Source: Bacteroidota bacterium (lineage in GTDB: Bacteria > Bacteroidota > Bacteroidia > Bacteroidales > JAAUTT01). From it: DNA of 64,000 nucleotides. Of this stretch, positions 35,332-43,674 are shown one piece after another (position 1 is the first letter of the stretch; every line of letters starts with the position of its first letter). The notes beneath the pieces are model-generated. The model did not search any database. It had not been told where the DNA came from and saw only the letters and a program-made list of their open reading frames with translations. The position numbers were made by a program, and so were the translations under genes. The DNA lies in assembly GCA_023429135.1 (NCBI GenBank), contig JAEYWD010000115.1, positions 62,001-126,000 of the forward strand. The letters run 5' to 3'.

Positions 35332-35503
35332 ATTTTTGCCTTTTACACAAGCTCTGTAGTCCGACGAAGGGGAAATATATTTTTAATTCTGTTATTGTTG
35401 TCAATGTGATAAAACTCGTGTTTTTTACCACACACTCATAAAAAAACAGGAAATATTTCGTTGATGTTTGTTATTATAAATAAGTTTAGGACATGAATTT
35501 ACT

Positions 35504-35511
35504 TATATTTG
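35504..35511 (+). promoter_or_regulatory. Bacteroidota -7 element upstream of kaiC
   Basis: TATATTTG 66 bp before the kaiC start; no exact -33 TTTG at the ideal distance. Confidence 0.35.
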
Positions 35512-35577
35512 TTTGTGAGACGATAAAAATGTAACCCGGAATGAAGTACATGCTTCCGTATTTTTTCTGAATATATT

Positions 35578-37266
35578 ATGAATATAACCCGAAACAAACT
35601 ACTTAAAGCTCCCACGGGAATACCCGGATTTGATGAAATTACCGGAGGAGGATTGCCGCAGGGCCGACCAACCCTTGTATGTGGTGATGCCGGCTGCGGG
35701 AAAACACTTTTTTCCATGGAATTTCTTGTGCGTGGAGCTATGGAATTCAACGAACCAGGAGTATTTATGGCTTTTGAGGAAACTGAACAGGAACTTACAA
35801 CCAACGTTTCTTCGCTTGGCTACGATCTCAACGATTTGGTTGCACGCAAATTATTGCTGCTCGACCATGTTCATGTTGAACGCAGCGAGATTGAAGAAAC
35901 CGGCGAATACGACCTCGAAGGACTTTTTATCCGCCTTAATTTGGCAATAGACTCCATAAATGCAAAAAGAGTGGTACTGGATACCATTGAGTCTCTTTTT
36001 GCAGGTCTACCCAACGAGGCAATTCTGCGTGCCGAATTACGCCGTTTGTTCAGATGGCTTAAGGATAAGGGAGTTACCGTAATTATTACAGGCGAAAGAG
36101 GGAACGGAACCTACACACGCCATGGCCTCGAAGAGTATGTTTCCGATTGCGTAATCGTACTGGATCATCGTGTAACCAATCAAAGTTCTACCCGCAGGCT
36201 GCGGGTTGTTAAATACCGCGGATCAGCCCATGGTACCAACGAATATCCTTTCCTTATCGACAATACGGGTTTCTCAGTCCTTCCTATAACTTCGCTGGGT
36301 CTCGATCATCAGGTATCGTCCGAAAGAATTTCTTCCGGAATACCCGAGCTTGATGAAATGATGGGAGGCGAAGGATATTATGTTGGAAGCAGTGTTCTGG
36401 CTTCAGGTACCGCAGGTACCGGCAAAAGCAGCCTGGCTGCCCATCTGGTTCATGCCACATGTTCCCGGGGCGAAAAGGTTGTTTACTTTTCATTTGAAGA
36501 GTCTCCCAAACAAATTATGCGGAATATGCTTACAATCGGAATTGATATGGAGCCGTTTGTATCGGGAGGCCTGTTAAAATTTCATTCCACAAGACCTACT
36601 TTTTTTGGATTGGAGATGCACCTTACCGCAATGTATAAGGAAATACGCGATTTTAAGCCGTCGGTTGTAGTTGTGGATCCATTGAACAGTTTTGTTACTG
36701 GCGATAATGAGCTTGAAGCTAAGTCAGTTTCGATGCGACTGATCGATTATCTGAAAATGAATAAAATTACAGGATTCTTTACAAGTCTTACCGCTGGAGG
36801 AAGTAACCTGGAAAGTACGGATATTTTCGTGTCATCATTAATCGATACCTGGATTCTTTTGCGCGATATAGAATCTGGAGGCGAGCGTAACCGTGGTATA
36901 TACATTCTTAAATCGCGGGGTATGGCTCATTCGAACCAGATACGTGAGTTTATAGTTTCCAACAAAGGCATTAAACTCGAGGATGTTTATGTAGGAATGG
37001 AAGGCGTGCTCACCGGTAGTGCCCGTATAGCCCAGGAATCGAGGGATGCTGCCGAGCATGAACTTTTGCAGCAGGAAATTGAACAGAAAAAATTTGTACT
37101 GGACCGGAAGCGACAGGCACTTTTGGCACAAATAGAATCCATGAAAACTGAATTTGAAGCTGAAGAATCGGAAATATTAAAAGGTATTGAATCAGAAAAC
37201 AAGCAACTCGAGCGTTTTCATGAAAACAGAAAGCGAATGGCTCAAAGCCGCGGTGGTGAAAAATAA
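35578..37266 (+). CDS. kaiC: KaiC-family tandem RecA-like ATPase
   Basis: 562 residues with two RecA-like domains. The first has GIPGFDEITGGGLPQG, Walker A GDAGCGKT (36-43), the catalytic pair E67/E68 and Walker B VVLDTIES. The second has GIPELDEMMGG, Walker A GTAGTGKS (277-284) and E307/E308. At the place of the cyanobacterial autophosphorylation residues S431/T432 this protein has S419/S420 (FVSSLIDTW), so phosphorylation is chemically possible. A coiled-coil tail (about 485-560) is extra. Two kaiB genes and a histidine kinase follow closely, as in other non-photosynthetic bacteria with Kai homologues. No kaiA is present, so a true circadian oscillator is not implied; stress or redox signalling is the usual suggestion. 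Confidence 0.93.
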   Translation: MNITRNKLLKAPTGIPGFDEITGGGLPQGRPTLVCGDAGCGKTLFSMEFLVRGAMEFNEPGVFMAFEETEQELTTNVSSLGYDLNDLVARKLLLLDHVHVERSEIEETGEYDLEGLFIRLNLAIDSINAKRVVLDTIESLFAGLPNEAILRAELRRLFRWLKDKGVTVIITGERGNGTYTRHGLEEYVSDCVIVLDHRVTNQSSTRRLRVVKYRGSAHGTNEYPFLIDNTGFSVLPITSLGLDHQVSSERISSGIPELDEMMGGEGYYVGSSVLASGTAGTGKSSLAAHLVHATCSRGEKVVYFSFEESPKQIMRNMLTIGIDMEPFVSGGLLKFHSTRPTFFGLEMHLTAMYKEIRDFKPSVVVVDPLNSFVTGDNELEAKSVSMRLIDYLKMNKITGFFTSLTAGGSNLESTDIFVSSLIDTWILLRDIESGGERNRGIYILKSRGMAHSNQIREFIVSNKGIKLEDVYVGMEGVLTGSARIAQESRDAAEHELLQQEIEQKKFVLDRKRQALLAQIESMKTEFEAEESEILKGIESENKQLERFHENRKRMAQSRGGEK

Positions 37267-37277
37267 AAATTTGTACA

Positions 37278-37598
37278 ATGATAAATCAAGATGACTTTAA
37301 CGATAATCTAACTGAAGATGCCTGGATATTGAGGTTATATGTGGCAGGACAAACTCCCAAATGTTTACTTGCCTTTGCAAATTTGAAGAAGATTTGCGAA
37401 ACTCAATTAAAAGGTAAATATAAAATAGAAGTGATTGACCTTCTTGTAAATCCTCAACTCAGCAAGGACGATCAGATTCTTGCTATTCCTACACTGGTTC
37501 GAAAGTTACCCGTTCCCGTCAGGAAAATAATTGGAGATCTTTCGAATACCGAAAAGGTATTGGTGGGTTTGGACCTTATGCACAATAGAAATAATTAA
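37278..37598 (+). CDS. kaiB: KaiB-family protein, copy 1
   Basis: 106 residues, thioredoxin-like KaiB domain: WILRLYVAGQTPKCLLAFAN, LKKICETQLKGKYKIEVIDL, LVNPQLSKDDQILAIPTLVR and KLPVPVRKIIGDLSNTEKVL. In cyanobacteria KaiB changes fold to bind the phosphorylated KaiC ring and dampen its activity. The gene starts 11 bp after kaiC. The Q-I-L-A-I-P-T-L block is the segment that refolds in the cyanobacterial protein and is well kept. Confidence 0.92.
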   Translation: MINQDDFNDNLTEDAWILRLYVAGQTPKCLLAFANLKKICETQLKGKYKIEVIDLLVNPQLSKDDQILAIPTLVRKLPVPVRKIIGDLSNTEKVLVGLDLMHNRNN

Positions 37599-37602
37599 AA
37601 GT

Positions 37603-37944
37603 ATGGATGAATCGGTAACACCTCGGTTTTCGACTGATGACTTTGAAGACCCGGCTAGAAAAACAGATGGTGAAAAATTTATACTCCGGCTGTATGTTAC
37701 CGGCTCTACACCTCAATCTATCAGGGCTATAGGAAATATTCAAAAGATTTGCGAAGAAAACCTTCCCGGAAATTATAACCTGGAGGTTATTAATTTATAC
37801 GAAAACCCCGAAATGGCTAAAACCGAACAAATAATAGCAGCGCCTACCCTCGTTAAACAATTGCCTTTGCCTTTGCGGCGTATTATTGGCGATCTTTCCG
37901 ATTCTGAAAAGGTTTTGGTGGGTCTCGGCCTCAGGGTTATGTAA
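37603..37944 (+). CDS. kaiB: KaiB-family protein, copy 2
   Basis: 113 residues from the ATG at 37603, four bases after the stop of copy 1; an upstream in-frame start would lie inside copy 1 and was rejected. The first 22 or so residues (MDESVTPRFSTDDFEDPARK) are an acidic extension. The KaiB domain (FILRLYVTGSTPQSIRAIGN, EQIIAAPTLVKQLPLPLRRI, IGDLSDSEKVLVGL) is close to copy 1. Tandem kaiB copies in one operon suggest two partners for one KaiC or two fold-switch states with different affinity; this is inference. Confidence 0.92.
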   Translation: MDESVTPRFSTDDFEDPARKTDGEKFILRLYVTGSTPQSIRAIGNIQKICEENLPGNYNLEVINLYENPEMAKTEQIIAAPTLVKQLPLPLRRIIGDLSDSEKVLVGLGLRVM

Positions 37945-37959
37945 CATAAAAAATTAAGT

Positions 37960-39252
37960 ATGCCGGAATCTATCCAGCAAGATGTTTTGCTCGAAAACGA
38001 ACAATTGAAGGCCCGTCTGGCCGAAACAGAAGCCACACTCGAAGCCATAAGGAACGGGGAGGTGGACGCTATTGTCGTTTCGGGAAAGGACGGAGATAAA
38101 ATATTTACACTTACCTCAGCCGAAACTCCATACCGTATTATTATCGAAGAAATGGAGGAAGGAGCCGTTACCGTATCCGACGAGGGCATTATTCTTTTCT
38201 GTAACCGCAGGTTCTCGCAAATGATTGGTCAGCCAATGAGTCAGATCATTGGAAAGAGATATGTTGAGTTTCTCGAAATATGCGAGCATGAAAAATTTGG
38301 TATTATGCTCCGCGAAGCCATCAACGGAAGAATAAAAGATGAAATTACCCGATTGGATAAATATGGCGAGTTGTTTTACTTTCATATTTCTATGTGTGCC
38401 CTTCCTGAAGGTATGCTTGGTAAAGCTTGTATTATTGTAACCGATATCACCGAATTAAAAAAACACCAGCAAAATCTCGAATCCCTCGTAATGGAACGAA
38501 CTGCCGAAATTAATAAGGCAAATCTTGAGCTGGGTGAATTGAATTCTACTAAGGATAAGTTGTTTTCTATTATTGCGCACGATTTGCGGGGGCCGTTTAC
38601 AAGCTTACTTGGGTTCACCGATCTGCTAATCGAAAATCTGGATAAATACGATCGTCAAAAATTCGAACAAATTGTAATGCATATAAGCAAGGCTGCTAAA
38701 AATGCTTTCTCGTTGCTCGAAAATCTTTTATTGTGGGCCCGGTCGCAAAACAATCAAATGCTATTTACACCCCGAACAACCAACTTGTTTAATGTTACCC
38801 GTGATGTTATTCTTAGCTTAACATCACTTGGTTCTATTAAAAATATCAGGATGATTAACAAGGTTCCCGGAGAATTAAAAGCTTATGCCGATATAAATAT
38901 GCTAACTGCTATTCTCAGGAATCTGATATCGAATGCAATAAAGTTCAGTAATTCTGGCGGTGAGGTCGAAATTGAAGCTCTTTCAACCGGGTATGCAGTT
39001 GAAATTTCGATTAAAGACAATGGCATAGGAATGAACGAAGAAATTAGAAACAGTCTGTTTCAAACCATAAGCAATAATACACGTGCAGGTACGGCAAATG
39101 AAAAAGGTACCGGACTTGGATTGATGATTTGTAAGGAGTTTATCGACAAACATCATGGGAAAATCTGGCTGGAGAGCGAAGTTGGCAAAGGAACCAAATT
39201 TACTTTCAGTCTGCCTTTTACAGTCACTTCGACAAGCTCAGTGACCGACTAG
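37960..39252 (+). CDS. PAS-domain sensor histidine kinase of the kai operon
   Basis: 430 residues, soluble. A short N-terminal coiled coil (ENEQLKARLAETEATLEAIR) leads into NGEVDAIVVSG, a sequence common in KaiC-associated kinases. Then come a PAS domain (about 60-165), a helical linker, HisKA with H207 in SIIAHDLRGPFTSLLGFTDL, and the ATPase (NLISNAIKFSNSGG, DNGIGM, GTGLGLMICKEFIDKHHGKI). It starts 15 bp after the second kaiB, the position of the output kinase in a Kai operon. No response regulator follows. The last seven or so codons and the stop lie inside a dispersed repeat (39226-39294), so the original C-terminus has been replaced. Confidence 0.92.
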   Translation: MPESIQQDVLLENEQLKARLAETEATLEAIRNGEVDAIVVSGKDGDKIFTLTSAETPYRIIIEEMEEGAVTVSDEGIILFCNRRFSQMIGQPMSQIIGKRYVEFLEICEHEKFGIMLREAINGRIKDEITRLDKYGELFYFHISMCALPEGMLGKACIIVTDITELKKHQQNLESLVMERTAEINKANLELGELNSTKDKLFSIIAHDLRGPFTSLLGFTDLLIENLDKYDRQKFEQIVMHISKAAKNAFSLLENLLLWARSQNNQMLFTPRTTNLFNVTRDVILSLTSLGSIKNIRMINKVPGELKAYADINMLTAILRNLISNAIKFSNSGGEVEIEALSTGYAVEISIKDNGIGMNEEIRNSLFQTISNNTRAGTANEKGTGLGLMICKEFIDKHHGKIWLESEVGKGTKFTFSLPFTVTSTSSVTD

Positions 39253-39294
39253 AGGCTCAGTGACCGAAACGTGGTCGTTAAGCTTGTCGAAACG
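39226..39294. repeat. inverted repeat at the end of the kai-operon kinase gene
   Basis: Left arm ACTTCGACAAGCTCAGTGAC and right arm GTGGTCGTTAAGCTTGTCGA, then AACG, pair over about 22 bp with about five mismatches. An internal GGCTCAGTGACCG repeats the end of the left arm directly. The left arm supplies the final codons of the kinase. Confidence 0.7.
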
Positions 39295-39719
39295 TAAAAT
39301 TGAAGAAAACACTATTGCCCGTTAGAATATTGGTTCCATTATCGCAATAAAATGGTGGTTCTATTTGTAAACCGGAACCAGCACCGGGTATAAGCTTTTT
39401 AAGAGGTATAATAATAACTGATAATTGGGCTCTATGTTCGATTGAGGCGTTGGAGTTATAAATTATTCAGTCTTTAATATCACCATAATTTTATCCCGAC
39501 TGTTTATTTTATTGAATTAGGCACATGATGAATAGAAATGGTTTTCAATAAACCCAGAGGGTTTAAATGTTTATAGCTAATTAGAGGAAGAAATATTCGA
39601 CCCCGGCTGGGGGCGCACTAAAATCCTACTCTCATGTTTCTATAAACATTTGATACCTCCGGTATCATTCAGCATTAATTAAGAGCCAAATTCAATTATT
39701 TTATTAAAAGGCTATTTTA
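39253..39719. other. intergenic region of repeats
   Basis: 467 bp. It contains the end of the inverted repeat above, AT-rich text without a recognised feature (39300-39540), and a structured element at 39549-39666. No gene seen. Confidence 0.6.
39549..39666. repeat. multi-hairpin intergenic element
   Basis: TAAACCC-AGA-GGGTTTA hairpin on the left (39549-39565), GATACC-TCC-GGTATC on the right (39652-39666), CCCC-GGCT-GGGG in the middle (near 39601), and a perfect 12-bp inverted pair AAATGTTTATAG (39565-39576) / CTATAAACATTT (39640-39651) that closes the whole structure. Confidence 0.65.
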
Positions 39720-40433
39720 ATGACTGCATTCTCCGAACCGGCACAATTCAGATTATTAAAGTTTTGCTCCTGGTTTATGTTCAATAATAACACCAAGGAT
39801 GCAATCAAAATCTTTAAAAACGATCTGGCAAAAATTTCGTCGCTTGATGCATTAAAGGTATTCACCTGGATGGCGCAAAGCGATTATAACATTCAAACAG
39901 TTTCAAATAAAATTGATAAGCTTACAAGTATTTTTTTCAAACCTCTGAAAAATGATTTGAAACCTTTTCCCAGCAAACATTTTCTGATTTCTTATCATTA
40001 CGAAAATTTTGTTTTGCTGAAACGGATGGAGGAAATGAGGCCAAAGTTGAGAGAGATATTAAAGAACCATGATCCCTCCATGTTATCCGAATTTCAGAAG
40101 TTTGCGGATACTTTGAAGAATCATGTCATGCAATTTCAAAGGTTGGAGGTTCATGTTTTCCCGCTTTTTGAAAGAGTACTTCCGCAATATGGTGCATTTT
40201 ATCGTTTCGAAAGGATGTTTCACAACGATTTTAAGCAAATGTTAAGGGATATTGAATACTTGTTTACCATACAGCCATTTAATTATGCGAATTTTAACCA
40301 GTTGGTAGGATGTTTGTATTTTCGTCTAAGTTTAAGGCTTTATCGCGAAAATCTCATTCTTTTTCCGGTGGGCTGTCAGTTTATTCATTCCAGATTTTAC
40401 CAGTTAACCTTCGTAAAGGAGTATTTTGAATGA
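39720..40433 (+). CDS. hypothetical helical protein, possibly hemerythrin-like
   Basis: 237 residues, no signal peptide. Not firmly recognised. Patterns such as LKNHVMQFQRLEVHVFPLFE and LRLYRENLILFPVG resemble the H-x(n)-E-x-x-[LI]-F-P helices of hemerythrin-type (HHE) iron-binding bundles and DUF438. The full set of iron ligands is not obvious, so this is only a suggestion. The gene is flanked by repeats on the left and converges on the chemotaxis operon on the right. An oxygen or nitric-oxide sensing protein beside a chemotaxis locus would make sense, but context alone does not show it. Confidence 0.8.
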   Translation: MTAFSEPAQFRLLKFCSWFMFNNNTKDAIKIFKNDLAKISSLDALKVFTWMAQSDYNIQTVSNKIDKLTSIFFKPLKNDLKPFPSKHFLISYHYENFVLLKRMEEMRPKLREILKNHDPSMLSEFQKFADTLKNHVMQFQRLEVHVFPLFERVLPQYGAFYRFERMFHNDFKQMLRDIEYLFTIQPFNYANFNQLVGCLYFRLSLRLYRENLILFPVGCQFIHSRFYQLTFVKEYFE

Positions 40434-40533
40434 TAAATGAAAAGAGAGGATCGTAGTTTTTGCGATCTTCCCAGATCGAGTTGACTTACAAATTCAGCTC
40501 AGCGTTTTAGCTTATAAACTAAGTTGTACGCTA

Positions 40534-40554
40534 GGCGGAATTTGCAATTCCGCC
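40534..40554. terminator. bidirectional hairpin between convergent genes
   Basis: GGCGGAATT, TGC, AATTCCGCC: perfect nine-pair stem between the 39720 gene and the receptor gene ending at 40603. Confidence 0.6.
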
Positions 40555-40563
40555 ATAAATTGT

Positions 40564-40577
40564 CTTTTCACACAACC
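40564..40577. repeat. CTTTTCACACAACC element at a gene 3' end
   Basis: One base different from the 14-mers at 7581-7594 and 27615-27628; 25 bp from the receptor stop. Confidence 0.6.
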
Positions 40578-40602
40578 TCTTTTTAGATATTCTGTGGAGC
40601 GC

Positions 40603-43509
40603 TTAGAAACTTTCGAACAAGTTATCGCTCTGCCCCATTTTGTCCATTTCTATGTTGATGCCGGAAGTTTTTCCTGTATGTTTATCGTCTTTTGCCGCAA
40701 ACCCTTGCCTTTTTGCGGATTTATGAGCAGGCTTAACAGGTTGGGACATGTTAAGTTTCCGGCCGGTATTGAAGAAACTGATGGTTTCTTTTAACTGTTC
40801 GGCCTGGCTGGCCAGTTCTTCGGAGCTGGAACTCATCTCTTCAGCCGCAGCCGCATTTTGCTGTGTTACCTGAGTGAATTGAATAACGGCTTTCGTTATC
40901 TGTTCCGATCCAAGGCGTTGCTCATTGCTCGAGGCTGCAATTTCCTTTACCAGTTCGGCCGTTTTTTGAATTTCGGGAATTATTTTTTGCATCATGTCAC
41001 CCGATTCTTCCGTCGTTTTTAAACTGGACGCTGATAACTCGTTAATTTCAACAGCAGCTTTCTGGCTTACTTCGGCAAGTTTGCGCACCTCGGCTGCAAC
41101 TACGGCAAAACCTTTGCCCTGTTCGCCCGCCCGGGCTGCTTCAATAGCTGCATTAATAGCCAGAATGTCCGTTTTACCGGCAATATCGTTAATGATTTTA
41201 ATTTTTTCCGATATCTGTTTCATGGCATCCAGGCTTCTTTTAACTGATATATTAAAATCCAGCATGCTTTTGGCCGATTCAATAGCAATTTTTTCAGTGA
41301 TAGCAGAATTGTCGCTGTTCTGCTGAATTGTCGATGCCATCTCTTCTATTGACGACGAAACTTCCTCTGCCGAAGCCGATTGCTCGCTGGCTCCTTCCGA
41401 AATCTGGATGGAGGATCGGCTCATTTCGTTACTGCTGATGGCTACATTTTCGGCAGCTTCCATTACCTGACCAACAATTTCGCTTAAGCGCGAAACCATA
41501 TCGGAAAGAGCACCCATTAAATCGTCATTTTCTGAGCGTCGGGCCAGGGTAACAGTAAGGTCTCCCTGTGCAATCATCTTGGCTTTTGTTATTATTTCGT
41601 TAAAAGCATGGATAAGGCTGTTGAGATTATTTTTAATATTATTGAAATCGCCGTTGTAGTTGTCGGTGATGAGCTGAGGCATGTCGCCTTTCGAAATTCT
41701 TTCGACATAAAGGGCGGCAACGTTTAATGGTCCAATAACGGCATCGAGCGTGCTGTTAACACCTTCAACAATTTTACGGTAATCTCCCAGATGCCTTTCT
41801 GCATTGGCTCTGGTTTCCAGGCGGCCTTCCAAAGCGGCTTTTACAAGCATGTTTGCATCGTCCGAGAGCCTATTAATGGCTGCTACCGAAACATTTACAG
41901 CATGATTTATCGTGTCGAACATTTTTTGCGCTTCCAAAGTATCGTTGTCGGCCTCTTCGGTTTTAAGGTCAAACATCAGGTCGCCTTTGGAAAGGCTTGT
42001 TAAACCTTCAGTTAGCTTTACAGCTTCATTGGTCTGATATTTTTCAATTTTTTCGGCTTTCCTCATCGCTAGCTTTATGGCTGTTTGATCGCTCACTACC
42101 TCAAAGGCTCCGATAACACTACCCTCTTTGTTTCGGAGTGGAACAGCAGAATACTGAATTTCAAGTTCCAGATTCCCGGGACGTGCTACAGTTTCGCTTT
42201 TTTGGTTGGCATTGGTTTGTATAGATTTGGCGCAGGCACAGTTTTGGGTTTTGCAGTCACCTGTTCTGAAGTGATCGTAACATTTGGTTCCTATTAATTG
42301 GTGCTGTATTTTATTGCCTACCTGGGCGCCTATATGGTTGATGTAATTTATTTCGAAATTATTGTTGATAAGCATTGCTGGTGTTGGCATTGCGTCCAGT
42401 AGGCCAACAAGAGTGTTGAGGGTGTCGTTTACTCCATCAACAATTTTTTTGAAATCGCCCGAATGCCTTTCTGCATTGGCGCGAGTATGAAGTTTTCCTT
42501 CAATGGCAGCACTACTGAGCATGTTTGCATCACTAATAAGCATTTTAACAGCCTCGATGCATTTGTTGAGGCTGTTTTTTATTTCGTTGAAATCGCCATT
42601 GTAATTGTCAGTAATTTTATCGGGGATATCACCGTTCGAAATTCGGTCGACATATTCGGCTGCCACATTTAATGGCTCAATTACAGCATCCAGAGTTTTG
42701 TTGAATCCGGAAATAATTTCCCGGAACTCCTCGTTTGTTTCCTCAATTTTTGCCCTTGTTGATAACTTCCCTTCGAGTGCTGCTTCTGTCAGTTTTTTGG
42801 TTTGTGCAATGATGGATTGTATTATTTTCTGAATGTTCGCTGAAATAAATATTCCGGATAGGATGGCTATGATCAGTCCTGCAATTATCGTCAGAATTAT
42901 AAAGCTTTGAGATGAAGTTCCTGAGGATACGGTTTCATCTACCATTTTACCGGTGTTCTTGATGTTGTTGGATTTTAGCAGCTCAAAAGTTTCACCCATT
43001 GTATTTGAAATTGGTACCATTAGGGCGTAAGTCGCTTCATATTCCGATTTGAGTGTTTGAAGGGAATTACTATCTGCAGTGGTCATTTGAGCAATTAACT
43101 GGTCAAGAGTGATGTAGATATTACGCCAATCTTTGTATTCTGCTCGTATTTTGGCCTGAAGTCTCAATCCTTCGGCGCTCTGACGGGGAATGGATTCGGA
43201 TAATTTCCAAAATTTGTCTACTTTTTCCCAGGAAGCAAGTCTTTTTTGTTGAATGTTTTGAAGTTCCTTTCTGAATTGCTGGATGTCTTTCTGGTTAAAG
43301 GCAAGCATTACCTCAAGCGTTTGCGAACGGATAACCATTCGTTCTTCATTGATCCCTGAAAATGCTTCCATGGATGGGATTCGGTTGTCGCGGATGTTTA
43401 AAGTGCTGTTGTTTTGGTTTTTAATTGAGTAATAGCCAATAAGACCGATTATGCCAGCAATTATTGCTGTTACAGTAAAACCGGTCATTATTTTTGTTCT
43501 GATTTTCAT
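40603..43509 (-). CDS. chemoreceptor with HAMP repeats and cysteine-containing PAS domain (968 aa)
   Basis: Membrane segments at about 8-28 and 203-225 enclose a helical periplasmic sensor. The cytoplasmic part has HAMP plus repeated HAMP-like modules (DAVIEPLNVAAEYVDRISNG; AAIEGKLHTRANAERHSGDF), a PAS domain at about 371-480, another module and the standard signalling tip. It ends QSDNLFESF. The PAS domain contains C410, C419, C424 and C426 (GTKCYDHFRTGDCKTQNCAC), a spacing that could bind metal, iron-sulfur or haem, or act as a thiol sensor. Last gene of the apparent cheA operon; 165 bp separate it from the receptor before it. Confidence 0.95.
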   Translation of the reverse strand: MKIRTKIMTGFTVTAIIAGIIGLIGYYSIKNQNNSTLNIRDNRIPSMEAFSGINEERMVIRSQTLEVMLAFNQKDIQQFRKELQNIQQKRLASWEKVDKFWKLSESIPRQSAEGLRLQAKIRAEYKDWRNIYITLDQLIAQMTTADSNSLQTLKSEYEATYALMVPISNTMGETFELLKSNNIKNTGKMVDETVSSGTSSQSFIILTIIAGLIIAILSGIFISANIQKIIQSIIAQTKKLTEAALEGKLSTRAKIEETNEEFREIISGFNKTLDAVIEPLNVAAEYVDRISNGDIPDKITDNYNGDFNEIKNSLNKCIEAVKMLISDANMLSSAAIEGKLHTRANAERHSGDFKKIVDGVNDTLNTLVGLLDAMPTPAMLINNNFEINYINHIGAQVGNKIQHQLIGTKCYDHFRTGDCKTQNCACAKSIQTNANQKSETVARPGNLELEIQYSAVPLRNKEGSVIGAFEVVSDQTAIKLAMRKAEKIEKYQTNEAVKLTEGLTSLSKGDLMFDLKTEEADNDTLEAQKMFDTINHAVNVSVAAINRLSDDANMLVKAALEGRLETRANAERHLGDYRKIVEGVNSTLDAVIGPLNVAALYVERISKGDMPQLITDNYNGDFNNIKNNLNSLIHAFNEIITKAKMIAQGDLTVTLARRSENDDLMGALSDMVSRLSEIVGQVMEAAENVAISSNEMSRSSIQISEGASEQSASAEEVSSSIEEMASTIQQNSDNSAITEKIAIESAKSMLDFNISVKRSLDAMKQISEKIKIINDIAGKTDILAINAAIEAARAGEQGKGFAVVAAEVRKLAEVSQKAAVEINELSASSLKTTEESGDMMQKIIPEIQKTAELVKEIAASSNEQRLGSEQITKAVIQFTQVTQQNAAAAEEMSSSSEELASQAEQLKETISFFNTGRKLNMSQPVKPAHKSAKRQGFAAKDDKHTGKTSGINIEMDKMGQSDNLFESF

Positions 43510-43674
43510 TTTTATTTTTGTTTACATTTTTGTTAACGGATACTCTGTTGAGAATTGCAGGACAGTTTTGGGCTGTTGAGCCGTTAAACCAGCTCGGGGT
43601 AACTGCTGTTGCCCCAGGCTGGTTTGGATGTGGTAGGAACAGAATTCTCTATTCCTGATCGCCTCTTTCGAAGT

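Larger units (their letters stand above)
35223..35577. other. intergenic region: terminator, small repeats, kaiC promoter
   Basis: 355 bp. It holds the hairpin 35228-35253, two copies of CAACCTCTACAAGGTT (35265-35280, 35316-35331) and a -7-like element at 35504-35511. No gene. Confidence 0.6.

Noticed and set aside
37773..38189. 138-codon minus-strand frame over the second kaiB and kinase start
   Set aside because: Antisense to two clearly identified genes; Ser-rich shadow translation.
35578..39252. A true circadian oscillator
   Set aside because: No kaiA is present, and KaiC homologues in non-photosynthetic bacteria are not shown by sequence alone to oscillate.
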